Assembly: GCF_018555685.1 (NCBI RefSeq)
Contig: NZ_JAFLWW010000015.1
Location: 49,101-113,100 of the forward strand
Source: Aminobacter anthyllidis
Lineage (GTDB): Bacteria; Pseudomonadota; Alphaproteobacteria; Rhizobiales; Rhizobiaceae
DNA: 64,000 nt
Direction: 5' to 3'
Shown piece after piece: positions 42,650-50,589 of this stretch (the first letter of the stretch is position 1; every line of letters begins with the position of its first letter). The position numbers and the translations under genes were made by a program. Below the pieces are notes generated by a model. It had not been told where the DNA came from and ran no database searches. It was given only the letters and a program-made list of their open reading frames with translations.

Positions 42650-42659
42650 GAGACAATGC

Positions 42660-43178
42660 ATGTTCAGCCGCATCAACGCGCGTTTCAACGACATCGGCAC
42701 GATCGGCACCCTGTGCACTGGGGCGGAGCGGCATGCGCTGCGGGACGAGCAGCGTGAACCGGGCGCCGAACATTTCCTGCTCGCGGCGCTCGACCTGCCC
42801 GATGGCACGGCGCGCCGCGCCTTCGAAGAGGTTGGCGCGGACCCGGCGATGCTGAAGGATGCCATCGCCCGCCAGTATGGTGATGCCCTTGCCGCCATCG
42901 GCCTGGACATTGGTTCGCCACCAGCGGCTTCGGGCGGGCCGGAGCCACTTGCCGCCCGGCCGGGCGCCTACAACGCGTCGCCCTCCGGACAGGAGGTCAT
43001 GCAGGCTCTGGCGGCGAATCGAAGCCAGCACGCTCCGCTGCTCGGCGCGCATGTCGTCGCCATCGTCGCCGGCATGCCGCACGGCGTTGCCGTCCGCGCG
43101 TTGCGGGCGATGGGTGTCGATCCCGACCTCCTCAGGTCCGCCGCCGAAGCTGTCGCCAGGGCCGATGCGCGGTCCTGA
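42660..43178 (+). CDS. Stand-alone Clp N-terminal (Clp_N) domain protein
   Basis: 172 residues built from two Clp_N repeats (about 1-75 and 95-168), the helical module by which ClpA/ClpC ATPases bind adaptors and substrates. Signs are EHFLLAALDLPDGTARRAFEE, with a similar second copy around LLGAHVVAIVAGMPHGVAVRAL. There is no AAA+ module, so it cannot unfold proteins itself; it may compete with or feed substrates to a Clp protease. AGGAGA lies six bases before the ATG. It is co-transcribed with the small HTH regulator. The target protease is unknown, and the link to stress control is inference. Confidence 0.82.
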   Translation: MFSRINARFNDIGTIGTLCTGAERHALRDEQREPGAEHFLLAALDLPDGTARRAFEEVGADPAMLKDAIARQYGDALAAIGLDIGSPPAASGGPEPLAARPGAYNASPSGQEVMQALAANRSQHAPLLGAHVVAIVAGMPHGVAVRALRAMGVDPDLLRSAAEAVARADARS

Positions 43179-43190
43179 GCGGAGCCGTGC

Positions 43191-43493
43191 TCACCGCGCC
43201 CGGTGAAGCCTGAGCGGCTTTGTCGCCTCGCGCTGGATGATGCCTTGCGCCTCGAGGTCGAGCTGCGCCGCCTTCAGCCACCAGCCGGCCTTCTCGCCGC
43301 CTGGAAACAGCTCCTGCGACAGGATCGGCAGCAGGGCCGCCTTGGCTTCCATCACCGTCAGGCCGGGGCCATTGTCCGGCAGCACCTGAAGCAGTGCGTC
43401 TCGCATCGCTGTGTACTTGGCCTTGTCGACGCGAACGACATGGTTGGGTGAGACGATGTTGCGGATCTCGATCTTCTCAGCCGCCTTGGACAT
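43191..43493 (-). CDS. Conserved small protein, DUF6958-like
   Basis: 100 residues, soluble, with the pattern VDKAKYTAMRDALLQVLPDN, LFPGGEKAGWWLKAAQLDLE and a basic C-terminus, which I recognise as the DUF6958 family of unknown role. The layout (short helices with a Gly-Trp-Trp turn) recalls small winged-helix proteins. The start overlaps the end of the GFA gene by 17 bases, so translation is coupled and the two probably work together. Confidence 0.75.
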   Translation of the reverse strand: MSKAAEKIEIRNIVSPNHVVRVDKAKYTAMRDALLQVLPDNGPGLTVMEAKAALLPILSQELFPGGEKAGWWLKAAQLDLEAQGIIQREATKPLRLHRAR

Positions 43494-44037
43494 CGAGCTC
43501 TCCCTTCACATATTCAAGCTTGGGTGCGCGGAAACCCATCGCCACCCAGGCCGTCAACAGCCGCCACATGAACAGGCCGGAATGCTTGGCGTAGCTTGGC
43601 AAGCCATCCGAGAACTCGACGCCGGGCCTGCGGTCGGCGGTCAACGTGCGCATCTCGACCGGCGGCCGCTCGTCTGGGTCGATGCGCTCGCTATAGACGG
43701 ACAGCCAGTGCCCGCCCTTGAATTCGAGAAACATCGGCGAGTTGCAGCACGTGGCCACCACGCGCCGGGTCGGCGCAGTCGGGCTCAGCCGATGTTCGCG
43801 CAAAAGCTCGGCGCCGTGCACGCAGCGGATCCGGTCCTTGCGGTAGAGCGCATAATTCGTGCCGCCATCGCTCTCCAGCACCGGCTCGCCGCCCGGCAGT
43901 TCCTCGAAAATCTTGCCCGCCTTCTGGCAGCTTGAGCAGTAGCAAGCCGCGCCAACGATCGGCGCGCCGCTCGCCTCGAACGCCACCTGTCCGCACCGGC
44001 AGGCGACCCGTCGCATGTCCTTCCCGATACCAGCCAT
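43477..44037 (-). CDS. GFA/CENP-V domain protein (DUF6151-like)
   Basis: 186 residues of the glutathione-dependent formaldehyde-activating (GFA) fold. Zinc cysteines are seen as Cys13 and Cys15 (ACRCGQVAFEASG), Cys32, Cys34 and Cys37 (CYCSSCQ), and a later Cys pair (ATCCNSPMFLEF). The name reflects the founding member; most family members have no proven formaldehyde activity. The gene is divergent from a TetR regulator over a 109-base gap with a palindrome, and is followed by an overlapping DUF6958 gene. It is likely repressed by that TetR protein. Confidence 0.85.
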   Translation of the reverse strand: MAGIGKDMRRVACRCGQVAFEASGAPIVGAACYCSSCQKAGKIFEELPGGEPVLESDGGTNYALYRKDRIRCVHGAELLREHRLSPTAPTRRVVATCCNSPMFLEFKGGHWLSVYSERIDPDERPPVEMRTLTADRRPGVEFSDGLPSYAKHSGLFMWRLLTAWVAMGFRAPKLEYVKGELDVQGG

Positions 44038-44068
44038 GTCCTCACCTCGTCCTTGCTCGTCAAACTAG

Positions 44069-44083
44069 ACTGGACCGTCCAGT
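44069..44083. promoter_or_regulatory. TetR-type operator
   Basis: ACTGGA-CCG-TCCAGT palindrome in the gap between the divergent GFA and TetR genes, extended by imperfect AAACT/AGTTT flanks. It fits a dimeric TetR site controlling both directions. Confidence 0.6.
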
Positions 44084-44146
44084 TTGATTTGTCAACGGGT
44101 TCGGTCTATGCTCCGGTTGCGACTGCTGACACAGGGAAGAGCATTC

Positions 44147-44773
44147 ATGACCGTTGCGAAAACTCGCCAGGAACGGACGCGCGACGCCATCCTCGATGCC
44201 GCCGCCGGGCTGTTTCTCCGCAACGGCTTCCTCGGCGCCAACATGGACGAGATCGCGGCGGTGGCCGACGTTTCCAAGCAGACGGTCTATGCCCATTTCC
44301 ACAGCAAGGAAGCGCTGTTCCTCGACGTCGTCAGGGGCCTGACCGGCGTTGCCGGCGACGTGCACCAGGAGCAGGTCGCCGAGCCGCTGGACGACCGCCC
44401 CATCGGCGACTACCTCCAGGAATTCGCCGAGCTCCAGCTCACCATCGTCATGACGCCCAGGCTGATGCAATTGCGGCGGCTGGTGATCGGCGAGGTCGAG
44501 CGTTTTCCCGAACTTGGCAGGGCGCTGCACGCGCTCGGCCCGCAGCGCTCGATCAACCGCCTCTCCAGGGCCTTTGCTCACTACCGCAAGCTCGGCCAGA
44601 TCAAGGCCGACGACCTGGAGGCCGCGGCATCCTTCTTCAACTGGCTGGTCATGGGCGGCCCGGTCAACGACGCCATGCTGTTGGGCGACGGCGCCATCCT
44701 GCCTGCCCAGGCGTGCCGCAGCCATGCCCAGGAGAGCGTGCGTATCTTCCTCGCGGCCTTCGCGCCGCGCTGA
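44147..44773 (+). CDS. TetR family transcriptional regulator (AefR-like)
   Basis: 208 residues. The N-terminal TetR helix-turn-helix (about 8-60) reads AAAGLFLRNGFLGANMDEIA and then ADVSKQTVYAHFHSKEALF. The C-terminal ligand domain (LRRLVIGEVERFPELGRAL) is of the AefR/TetR_C_7 type. ATG at 44147 has GGGAAGAG upstream. It is divergent from the GFA-DUF6958 operon with a shared palindrome, so it probably represses that operon and itself; the ligand is unknown. A perfect 14-base hairpin separates it from the convergent hydrolase gene. Confidence 0.92.
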   Translation: MTVAKTRQERTRDAILDAAAGLFLRNGFLGANMDEIAAVADVSKQTVYAHFHSKEALFLDVVRGLTGVAGDVHQEQVAEPLDDRPIGDYLQEFAELQLTIVMTPRLMQLRRLVIGEVERFPELGRALHALGPQRSINRLSRAFAHYRKLGQIKADDLEAAASFFNWLVMGGPVNDAMLLGDGAILPAQACRSHAQESVRIFLAAFAPR

Positions 44774-44791
44774 CGACGACCACTCATGCAT

Positions 44792-44827
44792 CTGCCCGGC
44801 GCCGATGGGAGCGTCGGCGCCGGGCAG
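44792..44827. terminator. Bidirectional hairpin between TetR and hydrolase genes
   Basis: Perfect 14-base arms (CTGCCCGGCGCCGA / TCGGCGCCGGGCAG) with an 8-base loop between convergent genes. There is no T run on either side, but the strength and position fit a shared transcription end. Confidence 0.6.
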
Positions 44828-44833
44828 GTATCG

Positions 44834-45889
44834 CTATTTCGAGGCCTTGAGGTCGCGTATCAGGGCACCCTTCACCAAACCGGTGATCTCGGCATGCAGC
44901 TCAGCGCGCGGCCTGCTGCCCTCGTCGGCGCAGATCGGGTCGATCTCGCCCACCGACTTCAGGAACTCGGCGCCACCTTCCTTGCACTCCGGCAGGAAGC
45001 TGAAATGCGTGGCGCCCGCAACCGTGGCGTAGGTACCCTTAGGCGTCAGTTTTGCCAGCCGGTCGGAGATGACGGCCAGCGGGATGGTTTCGGCGCTGCC
45101 AAGATTGATGAAGTGCATCGGAATCCCGATCTCCTTCAGGCTTTGCTCGTCATAGGCCTGGGCGAGGCCGGGATCGACAAGCACGGCGGTCTGGATGCGG
45201 TGGTCGAGGTTCGACTGCTCGAAGCGCGCCTTGTCGACGGTGCGCAAGTCGACCTTGTCCACCTTCACGGGTTCGTCGTTGACGTAGCCCTGGCCGCCGG
45301 CATACCAGGCGCAATCCCATTTGCCGTAGCTGTCGCAGTAGCTGGCATAGGCTTCGAGATTGGCGCGCGCGCCTGAAATCTCCATGGCCGCGGCACCACC
45401 CAGCGAAAAGCCGACGATGGCGATCCTGTCGGCATCGAGCAAGCCGTTCCATGACGCGTCCTTGGTCATTGAGTCGATCACAGCCGACAGGTCGCCGGTG
45501 CGCTGCCACAGCTTCGGCGTAGCAGCAGGCGTCGAGTTCCCGCTGGTCGTGCCGGGATGGTTGGGGCCGGCGACAACGAAGCCTGCCTTGGCAAGCTCGG
45601 TGGCGAGCCAACTCATGGCTTCGACGCGCCCGCCCGAGCCGTGCGACAAAAGCACCAGCGGAAAACGCCCTGGCAAAGGCGGTGCATCCGTCGCGGCCTC
45701 TGCGCCCTTGAAGATCTTGTTGTCGCCGGTCAGCACCGGCTTGCCGCCGGCCGTGGCGGGATACCAGACGGTCACGGCAAGGTCGCGGTCGGGCTGGGCA
45801 ACCGTTATCTCGCGCACGCCCACTTCTGAGGCGAAACAGGCCGAAACGAAGCCGACGACCATCGGGATGGTTGATAGGAACTGCAACAT
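44834..45889 (-). CDS. Alpha/beta hydrolase (dienelactone hydrolase/PAF-acetylhydrolase-like), secreted
   Basis: 351 residues. A signal peptide or lipoprotein-like N-terminus (about 1-20, VVGFVSACFASEVG) suggests export; Cys18 is in a weak lipobox. The alpha/beta-hydrolase core has the oxyanion segment LVLLSHGSGG, nucleophile Ser162 in GFSLGG, and His in GATHFSFL, with Cys residues that could pair in the periplasm. The enzyme should cleave an ester or lactone. The start at 45889 is chosen because it gives a signal peptide; 45928 is the longest frame. Divergent from an AraC regulator with a 22-base-spaced direct repeat between them, so AraC control is likely. Confidence 0.85.
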   Translation of the reverse strand: MLQFLSTIPMVVGFVSACFASEVGVREITVAQPDRDLAVTVWYPATAGGKPVLTGDNKIFKGAEAATDAPPLPGRFPLVLLSHGSGGRVEAMSWLATELAKAGFVVAGPNHPGTTSGNSTPAATPKLWQRTGDLSAVIDSMTKDASWNGLLDADRIAIVGFSLGGAAAMEISGARANLEAYASYCDSYGKWDCAWYAGGQGYVNDEPVKVDKVDLRTVDKARFEQSNLDHRIQTAVLVDPGLAQAYDEQSLKEIGIPMHFINLGSAETIPLAVISDRLAKLTPKGTYATVAGATHFSFLPECKEGGAEFLKSVGEIDPICADEGSRPRAELHAEITGLVKGALIRDLKASK

Positions 45890-45956
45890 GGAACCTTGCC
45901 CTGTTTGAGTAAACGATGGGCGAGGCATGGCAAAAGTGGGCTACATCTTCGTCCTG

Positions 45957-45992
45957 GATCGCGATTCAGGTCGTGCTCGATCGCGATGCAGG
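45957..45992. promoter_or_regulatory. Direct repeat, candidate AraC binding sites
   Basis: GATCGCGATTCAGG (45957-45970) and GATCGCGATGCAGG (45979-45992) match at 13 of 14 positions with a 22-base period, two helical turns, as AraC-family half-sites often have. It lies in the gap between the divergent hydrolase and AraC genes. Confidence 0.55.
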
Positions 45993-46016
45993 CCATGATC
46001 GGCCGTCTGCTCTCCG

Positions 46017-47054
46017 GTGGGATTCGCCTTGATCTTCGTGCCCCTGTCCTTCGTCGCCGCCCTGCTGCTGGTCATCCTTCTCGTCTCGGCGCTGCGCGCC
46101 CGGGAAACCACCGGCGGCAACACGGCATTCCTCTTTCTCGTCGCCCTCTGTGCCTTGCAGTCGGTCGTCGTCGGCCTGCGCTGGGGCTATCATGTCGAGG
46201 CGGCGCGCTACGCCCAGCCGATCCTGGCAAGCTGCCTGCCGCCGCTGGTGCTCTTCAGTTTCCGCACCTTGCTCCAGCGTGACGATCTGGAAGGCGGCCG
46301 CATGCGCTGGCTTCACGCCTTGCCGCCGGTGGTCATGACCGCCATTGTGCTGTTCCTGCCAGCCCTCATTGATGCGGCGCTGATCGTGCTCTTCGTCGGT
46401 TATGCGATCGCCGTGCTCAACCTCGGGCGCAGCGGTCCGGACGCATTGGTCGAGGCGCGCCTCGACAGCGCGGTCGCCGCCCACCGCGCGCTGGTCATCG
46501 CCGCTGTCGCGCTCTGCCTGTCGGCCCTGTTCGACCTCGGCGTGCTGCTCGCCTTCGAATGGTCGAAGGGCGAAGATGCCGCCATCATCGCCAGCAACGC
46601 CAATCTGCTGGGCCTGTTCTTCATCGGCCTGACGGCGTTCGTCGCCTCGCGCGCCCATCCCTCCGCGCCGACCCAGCCCAATCCACCCGAGCCGTCGCCG
46701 TCCGAGCAGGACCGCGAAATCCTCGACCAGGTCCAGCGCCTGCTCGTCGACCAGAGGCTCTATCGCGACGACAATCTGACCCTGTCGCGGTTGGCCCGGC
46801 GCGCGGGCGTGCCGGCGCGGCAGATCTCCGGCGCCGTCAACCGCCTCGCCGGCAAGAACGTCTCGCAATACATCAACGACATCAGGATTTCCGAAGCCTG
46901 CCGCCTGCTCAGGGACACCGACATGTCGGTCACCGCTGCCATGCTCGACTCCGGCTTCCAGACCAAGTCCAACTTCAACCGCGAGTTCCGGCGCGTCACC
47001 GCGCTCAGCCCGGCCTCCTGGCGCGAACAGAACCGGCCCCAGGCGGTTGCCTGA
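46017..47054 (+). CDS. Membrane-anchored AraC family regulator
   Basis: 345 residues: an N-terminal membrane domain with about six or seven helices (about 5-215, starting FALIFVPLSFVAALLLVILL) and a C-terminal AraC helix-turn-helix pair (about 240-338, LTLSRLARRAGVPARQISGA and LLRDTDMSVTAAMLDSGFQT). The GTG at 46017 is the only start in a proper place. Membrane AraC proteins can sense envelope or external signals directly. It is divergent from the secreted hydrolase gene with a direct repeat in the gap, suggesting it regulates that hydrolase. Confidence 0.88.
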   Translation: MGFALIFVPLSFVAALLLVILLVSALRARETTGGNTAFLFLVALCALQSVVVGLRWGYHVEAARYAQPILASCLPPLVLFSFRTLLQRDDLEGGRMRWLHALPPVVMTAIVLFLPALIDAALIVLFVGYAIAVLNLGRSGPDALVEARLDSAVAAHRALVIAAVALCLSALFDLGVLLAFEWSKGEDAAIIASNANLLGLFFIGLTAFVASRAHPSAPTQPNPPEPSPSEQDREILDQVQRLLVDQRLYRDDNLTLSRLARRAGVPARQISGAVNRLAGKNVSQYINDIRISEACRLLRDTDMSVTAAMLDSGFQTKSNFNREFRRVTALSPASWREQNRPQAVA

Positions 47055-47114
47055 GGCCGGCGTCCGACACCTGCCGCAAAGAGAAGTGGCGTTGTTCCGC
47101 CACCCCAAGGCAGC

Positions 47115-48239
47115 CTAGCGCTGCAGCCCGGCAAAGAACGCCGCGACCTCTTCCGCCCAGACCTCGGGCACTTCCATCGCGGCGAAATGGCCGCCGCTGG
47201 TAAGCTCGCTCCAGCGCACGATGGTGTTGCCTCCCTCGCTATAGCGGCGGATGGCGACCTCGTCGCGGGCGAACACGGCAACGCCCGTCGGCACACCCGA
47301 ATTCGGCTTCGGCGACCAGGCCTCGGGGTCGTGCGCGTTTTCATGGTAAAGCCGGATCGACGAGGCCGCGGTGCCGGTGAACCAGTAGACCAGCACATTG
47401 GTCAGGAACCTGTCCTGGTCGACCGCGTCAGGACTGTCGCCAAAGCCGGCAAACATGTCGCCCAGCCAGGCGATCAGCCCCGCCGGCGAGTCGGTGATGC
47501 CATAGGCGAGCGTCTGCGGCCGGCTCGACTGCAGTGCGTTGAAGCCGAAGCGCTCGGCCATGAACTGCTGCAGGCGCTGCAGCCGGCTCTTCTCGGCATC
47601 GCTGAACGAGGCGATCTCGCTTGGGTCGATCGGGCCGAGCGGAATGAAGCCCATGGTTGCCGCATTGACGTGGACGCCGATGACACGATCCGGTGCCGCG
47701 CGGCCGATGGCGGGTGCGATGATTGCGCCTGCGTCGCCGCCCTGCACGCCGAAGCGCTGATAACCGAGGCGTGACATCAGCTCGAGCATGGCGCTGGCGA
47801 TGCGGCCGTCATTCCAGCCGGCTTCGCGCGTCGGGCCGGAGAAACCGAAGCCGGGCAGCGAGGGGATGACGACATCGAAGCCGGCCGCAGTCAGCGGCCC
47901 GATGGCGCCGAGGAATTCGACGAACGAACTCGGCCAGCCGTGCAGCAGGAGCAGCGGCACGGCATTGGCGGTCGCCGACTTCACGTGCAGGAAATGGATG
48001 GTCTGGCCGTCGATCTCGGTGACGAACTGCTGATGGCTGTTGATCGCCGCCTCCTGGGCACGCCAGTCGAACCCGTTCCGCAACCGGTCGATCGCGCGGG
48101 TGACGAAATCGCTCGACATGCCGTAGCTCCAGCCCGCGCCCGGAATCTCGTTGGCAAGCCGCGTGTTGGCGAGGCGTGCCTTGAGGTCGGTCAACTCGGC
48201 CTCTGATATGGCGATCTTGAAGGGTGTGATGTCAGACAT
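47115..48239 (-). CDS. Epoxide hydrolase (EHN family)
   Basis: 374 residues. The N-terminal epoxide-hydrolase domain (about 5-110, PFKIAISEAELTDLKARLAN) with the W-x-x-F/Y lid segment precedes the alpha/beta-hydrolase core: HGWPSS (HGXP motif), nucleophile Asp in VQGGDAGAI (near 169), and catalytic His in GGHFAAME (near 352). The enzyme opens epoxides to diols by an ester intermediate. Length fits bacterial EHN members of about 380 to 400. Convergent with the membrane AraC gene; the AraC gene next on the same strand lies 80 bases downstream. Confidence 0.93.
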   Translation of the reverse strand: MSDITPFKIAISEAELTDLKARLANTRLANEIPGAGWSYGMSSDFVTRAIDRLRNGFDWRAQEAAINSHQQFVTEIDGQTIHFLHVKSATANAVPLLLLHGWPSSFVEFLGAIGPLTAAGFDVVIPSLPGFGFSGPTREAGWNDGRIASAMLELMSRLGYQRFGVQGGDAGAIIAPAIGRAAPDRVIGVHVNAATMGFIPLGPIDPSEIASFSDAEKSRLQRLQQFMAERFGFNALQSSRPQTLAYGITDSPAGLIAWLGDMFAGFGDSPDAVDQDRFLTNVLVYWFTGTAASSIRLYHENAHDPEAWSPKPNSGVPTGVAVFARDEVAIRRYSEGGNTIVRWSELTSGGHFAAMEVPEVWAEEVAAFFAGLQR

Positions 48240-48319
48240 TTGCCGCGTCCTCGTTGGGTTGAAAGTGCATCCTTTCTAACCGGCGGCTGGGTCCCAGGGA
48301 TTGAAGATTTCCGACAGTT

Positions 48320-48985
48320 TCAGCTGCGCCCGATCTGCCCCGGGGTGACGCCCATGATCGCCTTCACCGAGCGGATCATGTGCGGCTGGTCGGCATAGCC
48401 GAGCGCAAAGGCAACATCCGCCGCCGGCCGGCCCTGCTGCAGCAGGGCGAGCGCCTTCTGGGCGCGCTCGATCTGCGTGAAGGTCTTGTAGGTGACCCCG
48501 GTCGTCTTCAAAAAATGGCGCTGCAGGGTCCGCTCCGACATCGCCATGGGATGACCCGAGACGATCGATGCGACAACGCGGTTGTCCTCGACGATGCTGC
48601 TGCGCACCAGCTTGCCGACAAAGCCATCGACCGTGTCGAATGTCGGGATCTCCAGCACGTCAGCCCCGAGCCGGAAGCGGTCCTTGCCGATCAGGGGCAG
48701 CACGACACCTTGGTCGCGCATCAGCTCGCCCGGCATCAGCGGCATGAAGCTGCTGGCCTTGAAGGCGATGGCGAGGATCTCGTCGCCGGCGGCATAGTCA
48801 TGGGTGACGGCAGTGGTGGTCATGCCGGTGCGCAGAACGGTGGTGGTATCGGCGTTCCTGAAAATGACCACGTCCCAGCAGCCATCCGGCTGCATCTTCA
48901 TGCTGCCGCCGGTGGCAAACCTGGTGCGCGTCACCGCCTCCACATGCGGCGACGACCAGCCCTCCAGTTTCGTGACGTCATGCAT
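48320..48985 (-). CDS. AraC family transcriptional regulator
   Basis: About 221 residues: an N-terminal AraC-like ligand domain of about 120 residues (MHDVTKLEGWSSPHVEAVTR) and a C-terminal HTH pair (about 125-218, SERTLQRHFLKTTGVTYKTF and RPAADVAFALGYADQPHMIR). ATG at 48985 is preferred, though the frame runs open to 49129. Part of it and its upstream region (48804-49040) is duplicated, decayed, at 51408-51634. Its HTH lies in the ordinary position for the family. It stands next to the epoxide hydrolase gene on the same strand. Confidence 0.85.
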   Translation of the reverse strand: MHDVTKLEGWSSPHVEAVTRTRFATGGSMKMQPDGCWDVVIFRNADTTTVLRTGMTTTAVTHDYAAGDEILAIAFKASSFMPLMPGELMRDQGVVLPLIGKDRFRLGADVLEIPTFDTVDGFVGKLVRSSIVEDNRVVASIVSGHPMAMSERTLQRHFLKTTGVTYKTFTQIERAQKALALLQQGRPAADVAFALGYADQPHMIRSVKAIMGVTPGQIGRS

Positions 48986-49131
48986 CTTGGCCGCCAGTCT
49001 CCCCGCACGCCCAGTCTTGCCAGATTTGCGGTGCGACGCAATGGCCCGGGCAAACGCGCTCGGCGCTGAAGCTTGCAGGGGGCGGGGCGCCGCTGAGCCC
49101 CTTGCCTCCGAAACCAGCCATCCAGCCACGA

Positions 49132-50118
49132 TCAGCCCGGCAGGCGCCCACGAAACAAGGTGGTGCCGTCGCTCAGGCGCGACCTCGAGATGTCAAGCAA
49201 TCCGGCCTCGGTCATCCACGCGCGATACTGGCCTTCCGTGTAGGCCTCGCCGTGGCGATAGAGGTTCAGGAAGGTGAGGTTCAGAAAGACCCCCTCCGGC
49301 GGGCCAAGGCGGTCGTCATCGACGACACCCCACCCGGCGATGGCGATCTCGCCTCCGGGTGTCAGGCAACGCGCCGCGTTGAGGATCGAACGGCGCGCCT
49401 GCTCCGGCGGCAGCACCTGGACGACGGCCTTCAGGATCGCCAGGTCGTGCCGGCCGATCGAAGGCGCGACGGTGATGTCGCCTGCTTCGACGACCACGTC
49501 GCCGGCGCCGTATTCCGACAGGATAGCTGGCGCGACCGCTGCGACCGTCGGCAGTTCCATCAGCGTCGCCGCAATCTGCGGCCGGCCCTCGCGCAGGCCG
49601 ACGAGGATGGTGCCTGCGCCGCCACCGATGTCGATCACCGAACCGACCGCCTCAAGGTCGATCTCCTGGGCCAATTGCCGGCCGAAAATCACCCCGCCCG
49701 GTGCGAGCAGGCGGCTGAAGGCCGCCGCGGACTCCGGGCCCGCTTCGGAAAAGTCGTGCAGCGCAGCCGGCCGGTTCTGCCGCAGCGACTCCGCGGTCAG
49801 AAGGTCGGCACCCCAGAGTTCGCGCAGCAGCGCATGATCGCCGCCGCGATAGCTCGGCCTGGACGCGTCGAGGAACGTCGCCGCTTCGGCGCCGTTGCGA
49901 AACTGGCCATCCTCGACCTCGAGCAGGCCGATGCTGGCGAGCGCGTAGAGCAGCCGCGACAGGCGATCGGGCGCGACGCCGAGCGCCGCCCCAAGGCTAT
50001 CAGCAGTCGCGGCACCGCCGCCGAGCCGGGTGAAGATGCCAAGGTCCAGCCCGGCGCGAAGCGCCAGGGCGGGGGGCACCGCCGCGATCAGCTTGTCGAT
50101 CCGCTCGGAATCCACCAT
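49132..50118 (-). CDS. SAM-dependent O-methyltransferase (family 2)
   Basis: 328 residues: an N-terminal winged-helix dimerisation domain (about 1-80, LALRAGLDLGIFTRL then GVAPDRLSRLLYALASIGLL) and a Rossmann SAM-binding domain with motif I VIDIGGGAGT and post-motif EAGDI. Related to O-methyltransferases of the plant caffeate/bacterial CrtF group acting on phenols or natural products; the substrate is unknown. ATG at 50118 has AAGGGGA upstream. No natural-product genes are near. Confidence 0.9.
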   Translation of the reverse strand: MVDSERIDKLIAAVPPALALRAGLDLGIFTRLGGGAATADSLGAALGVAPDRLSRLLYALASIGLLEVEDGQFRNGAEAATFLDASRPSYRGGDHALLRELWGADLLTAESLRQNRPAALHDFSEAGPESAAAFSRLLAPGGVIFGRQLAQEIDLEAVGSVIDIGGGAGTILVGLREGRPQIAATLMELPTVAAVAPAILSEYGAGDVVVEAGDITVAPSIGRHDLAILKAVVQVLPPEQARRSILNAARCLTPGGEIAIAGWGVVDDDRLGPPEGVFLNLTFLNLYRHGEAYTEGQYRAWMTEAGLLDISRSRLSDGTTLFRGRLPG

Positions 50119-50211
50119 GTCGCATCCCCTTGGGCGATCCGGGCCCTGCCGCGATCGACTTTGAAGCACCTCGCAAGATCGGAATCAACCGGGCTGGCAA
50201 ATGCGGCCGCG

Positions 50212-50367
50212 TTACTTCGCGCGCTTTTCGATCTTCAGGTCCGGCAGGTCGGGTCGCCTGGATTTCACCCCGGCCTCCTTCAAGGCCGTGTATCCCACCT
50301 TCTTGAGCAGCTTCTCTGTCTTGGCGCGCTCCTTGTCGAGGCCGCTTTGACCTTTGACCTTGGGCAT
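50212..50367 (-). CDS. Small basic protein of unknown function
   Basis: A 51-residue, lysine-rich protein beginning MPKVKGQSGLDKERAKTEKL with no membrane or signal segment. GGAGGA lies directly upstream of the ATG at 50367, so translation is likely. Such a charged helical protein may bind nucleic acid, but no family is recognised. It lies between the methyltransferase (same strand) and the ArsR-AHSA1 pair (divergent). Confidence 0.65.
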   Translation of the reverse strand: MPKVKGQSGLDKERAKTEKLLKKVGYTALKEAGVKSRRPDLPDLKIEKRAK

Positions 50368-50524
50368 CCGTCCTCCATCTGGCGCGTCGTCGTTTGCCAG
50401 CAAACAAGATTGCCGGCGATATCGCGCGCGCCGCCAGCATAGGGGCTGCGGCAGCGATGACGTCAATGAATGAAATAAGGCGCGTTGCCGAACGGCCTGG
50501 ATCTGCCGGCCTGTCGACGCATAC

Positions 50525-50540
50525 TAAGGCAAGTGCCTTA
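50525..50540. promoter_or_regulatory. ArsR operator 1
   Basis: Perfect palindrome TAAGGCA-AG-TGCCTTA just upstream of the -35 box TTGACA (50547-50552). Its arms are identical to those of operator 2; the dyad centres are 49 bases apart. Confidence 0.75.
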
Positions 50541-50573
50541 ATGTCCTTGACAGGTGCCGCCGATCTTCGTTAC

Positions 50574-50589
50574 TAAGGCATATGCCTTA
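50574..50589. promoter_or_regulatory. ArsR operator 2, overlapping the start codon
   Basis: Perfect palindrome TAAGGCA-TA-TGCCTTA. The ATG of the gene (50582-50584) lies inside it. With the -35 box at 50547 and a -10 near 50571 (TACTAA), transcription would start at about 50583, so the message is almost leaderless and a bound repressor would cover the start. Confidence 0.75.
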
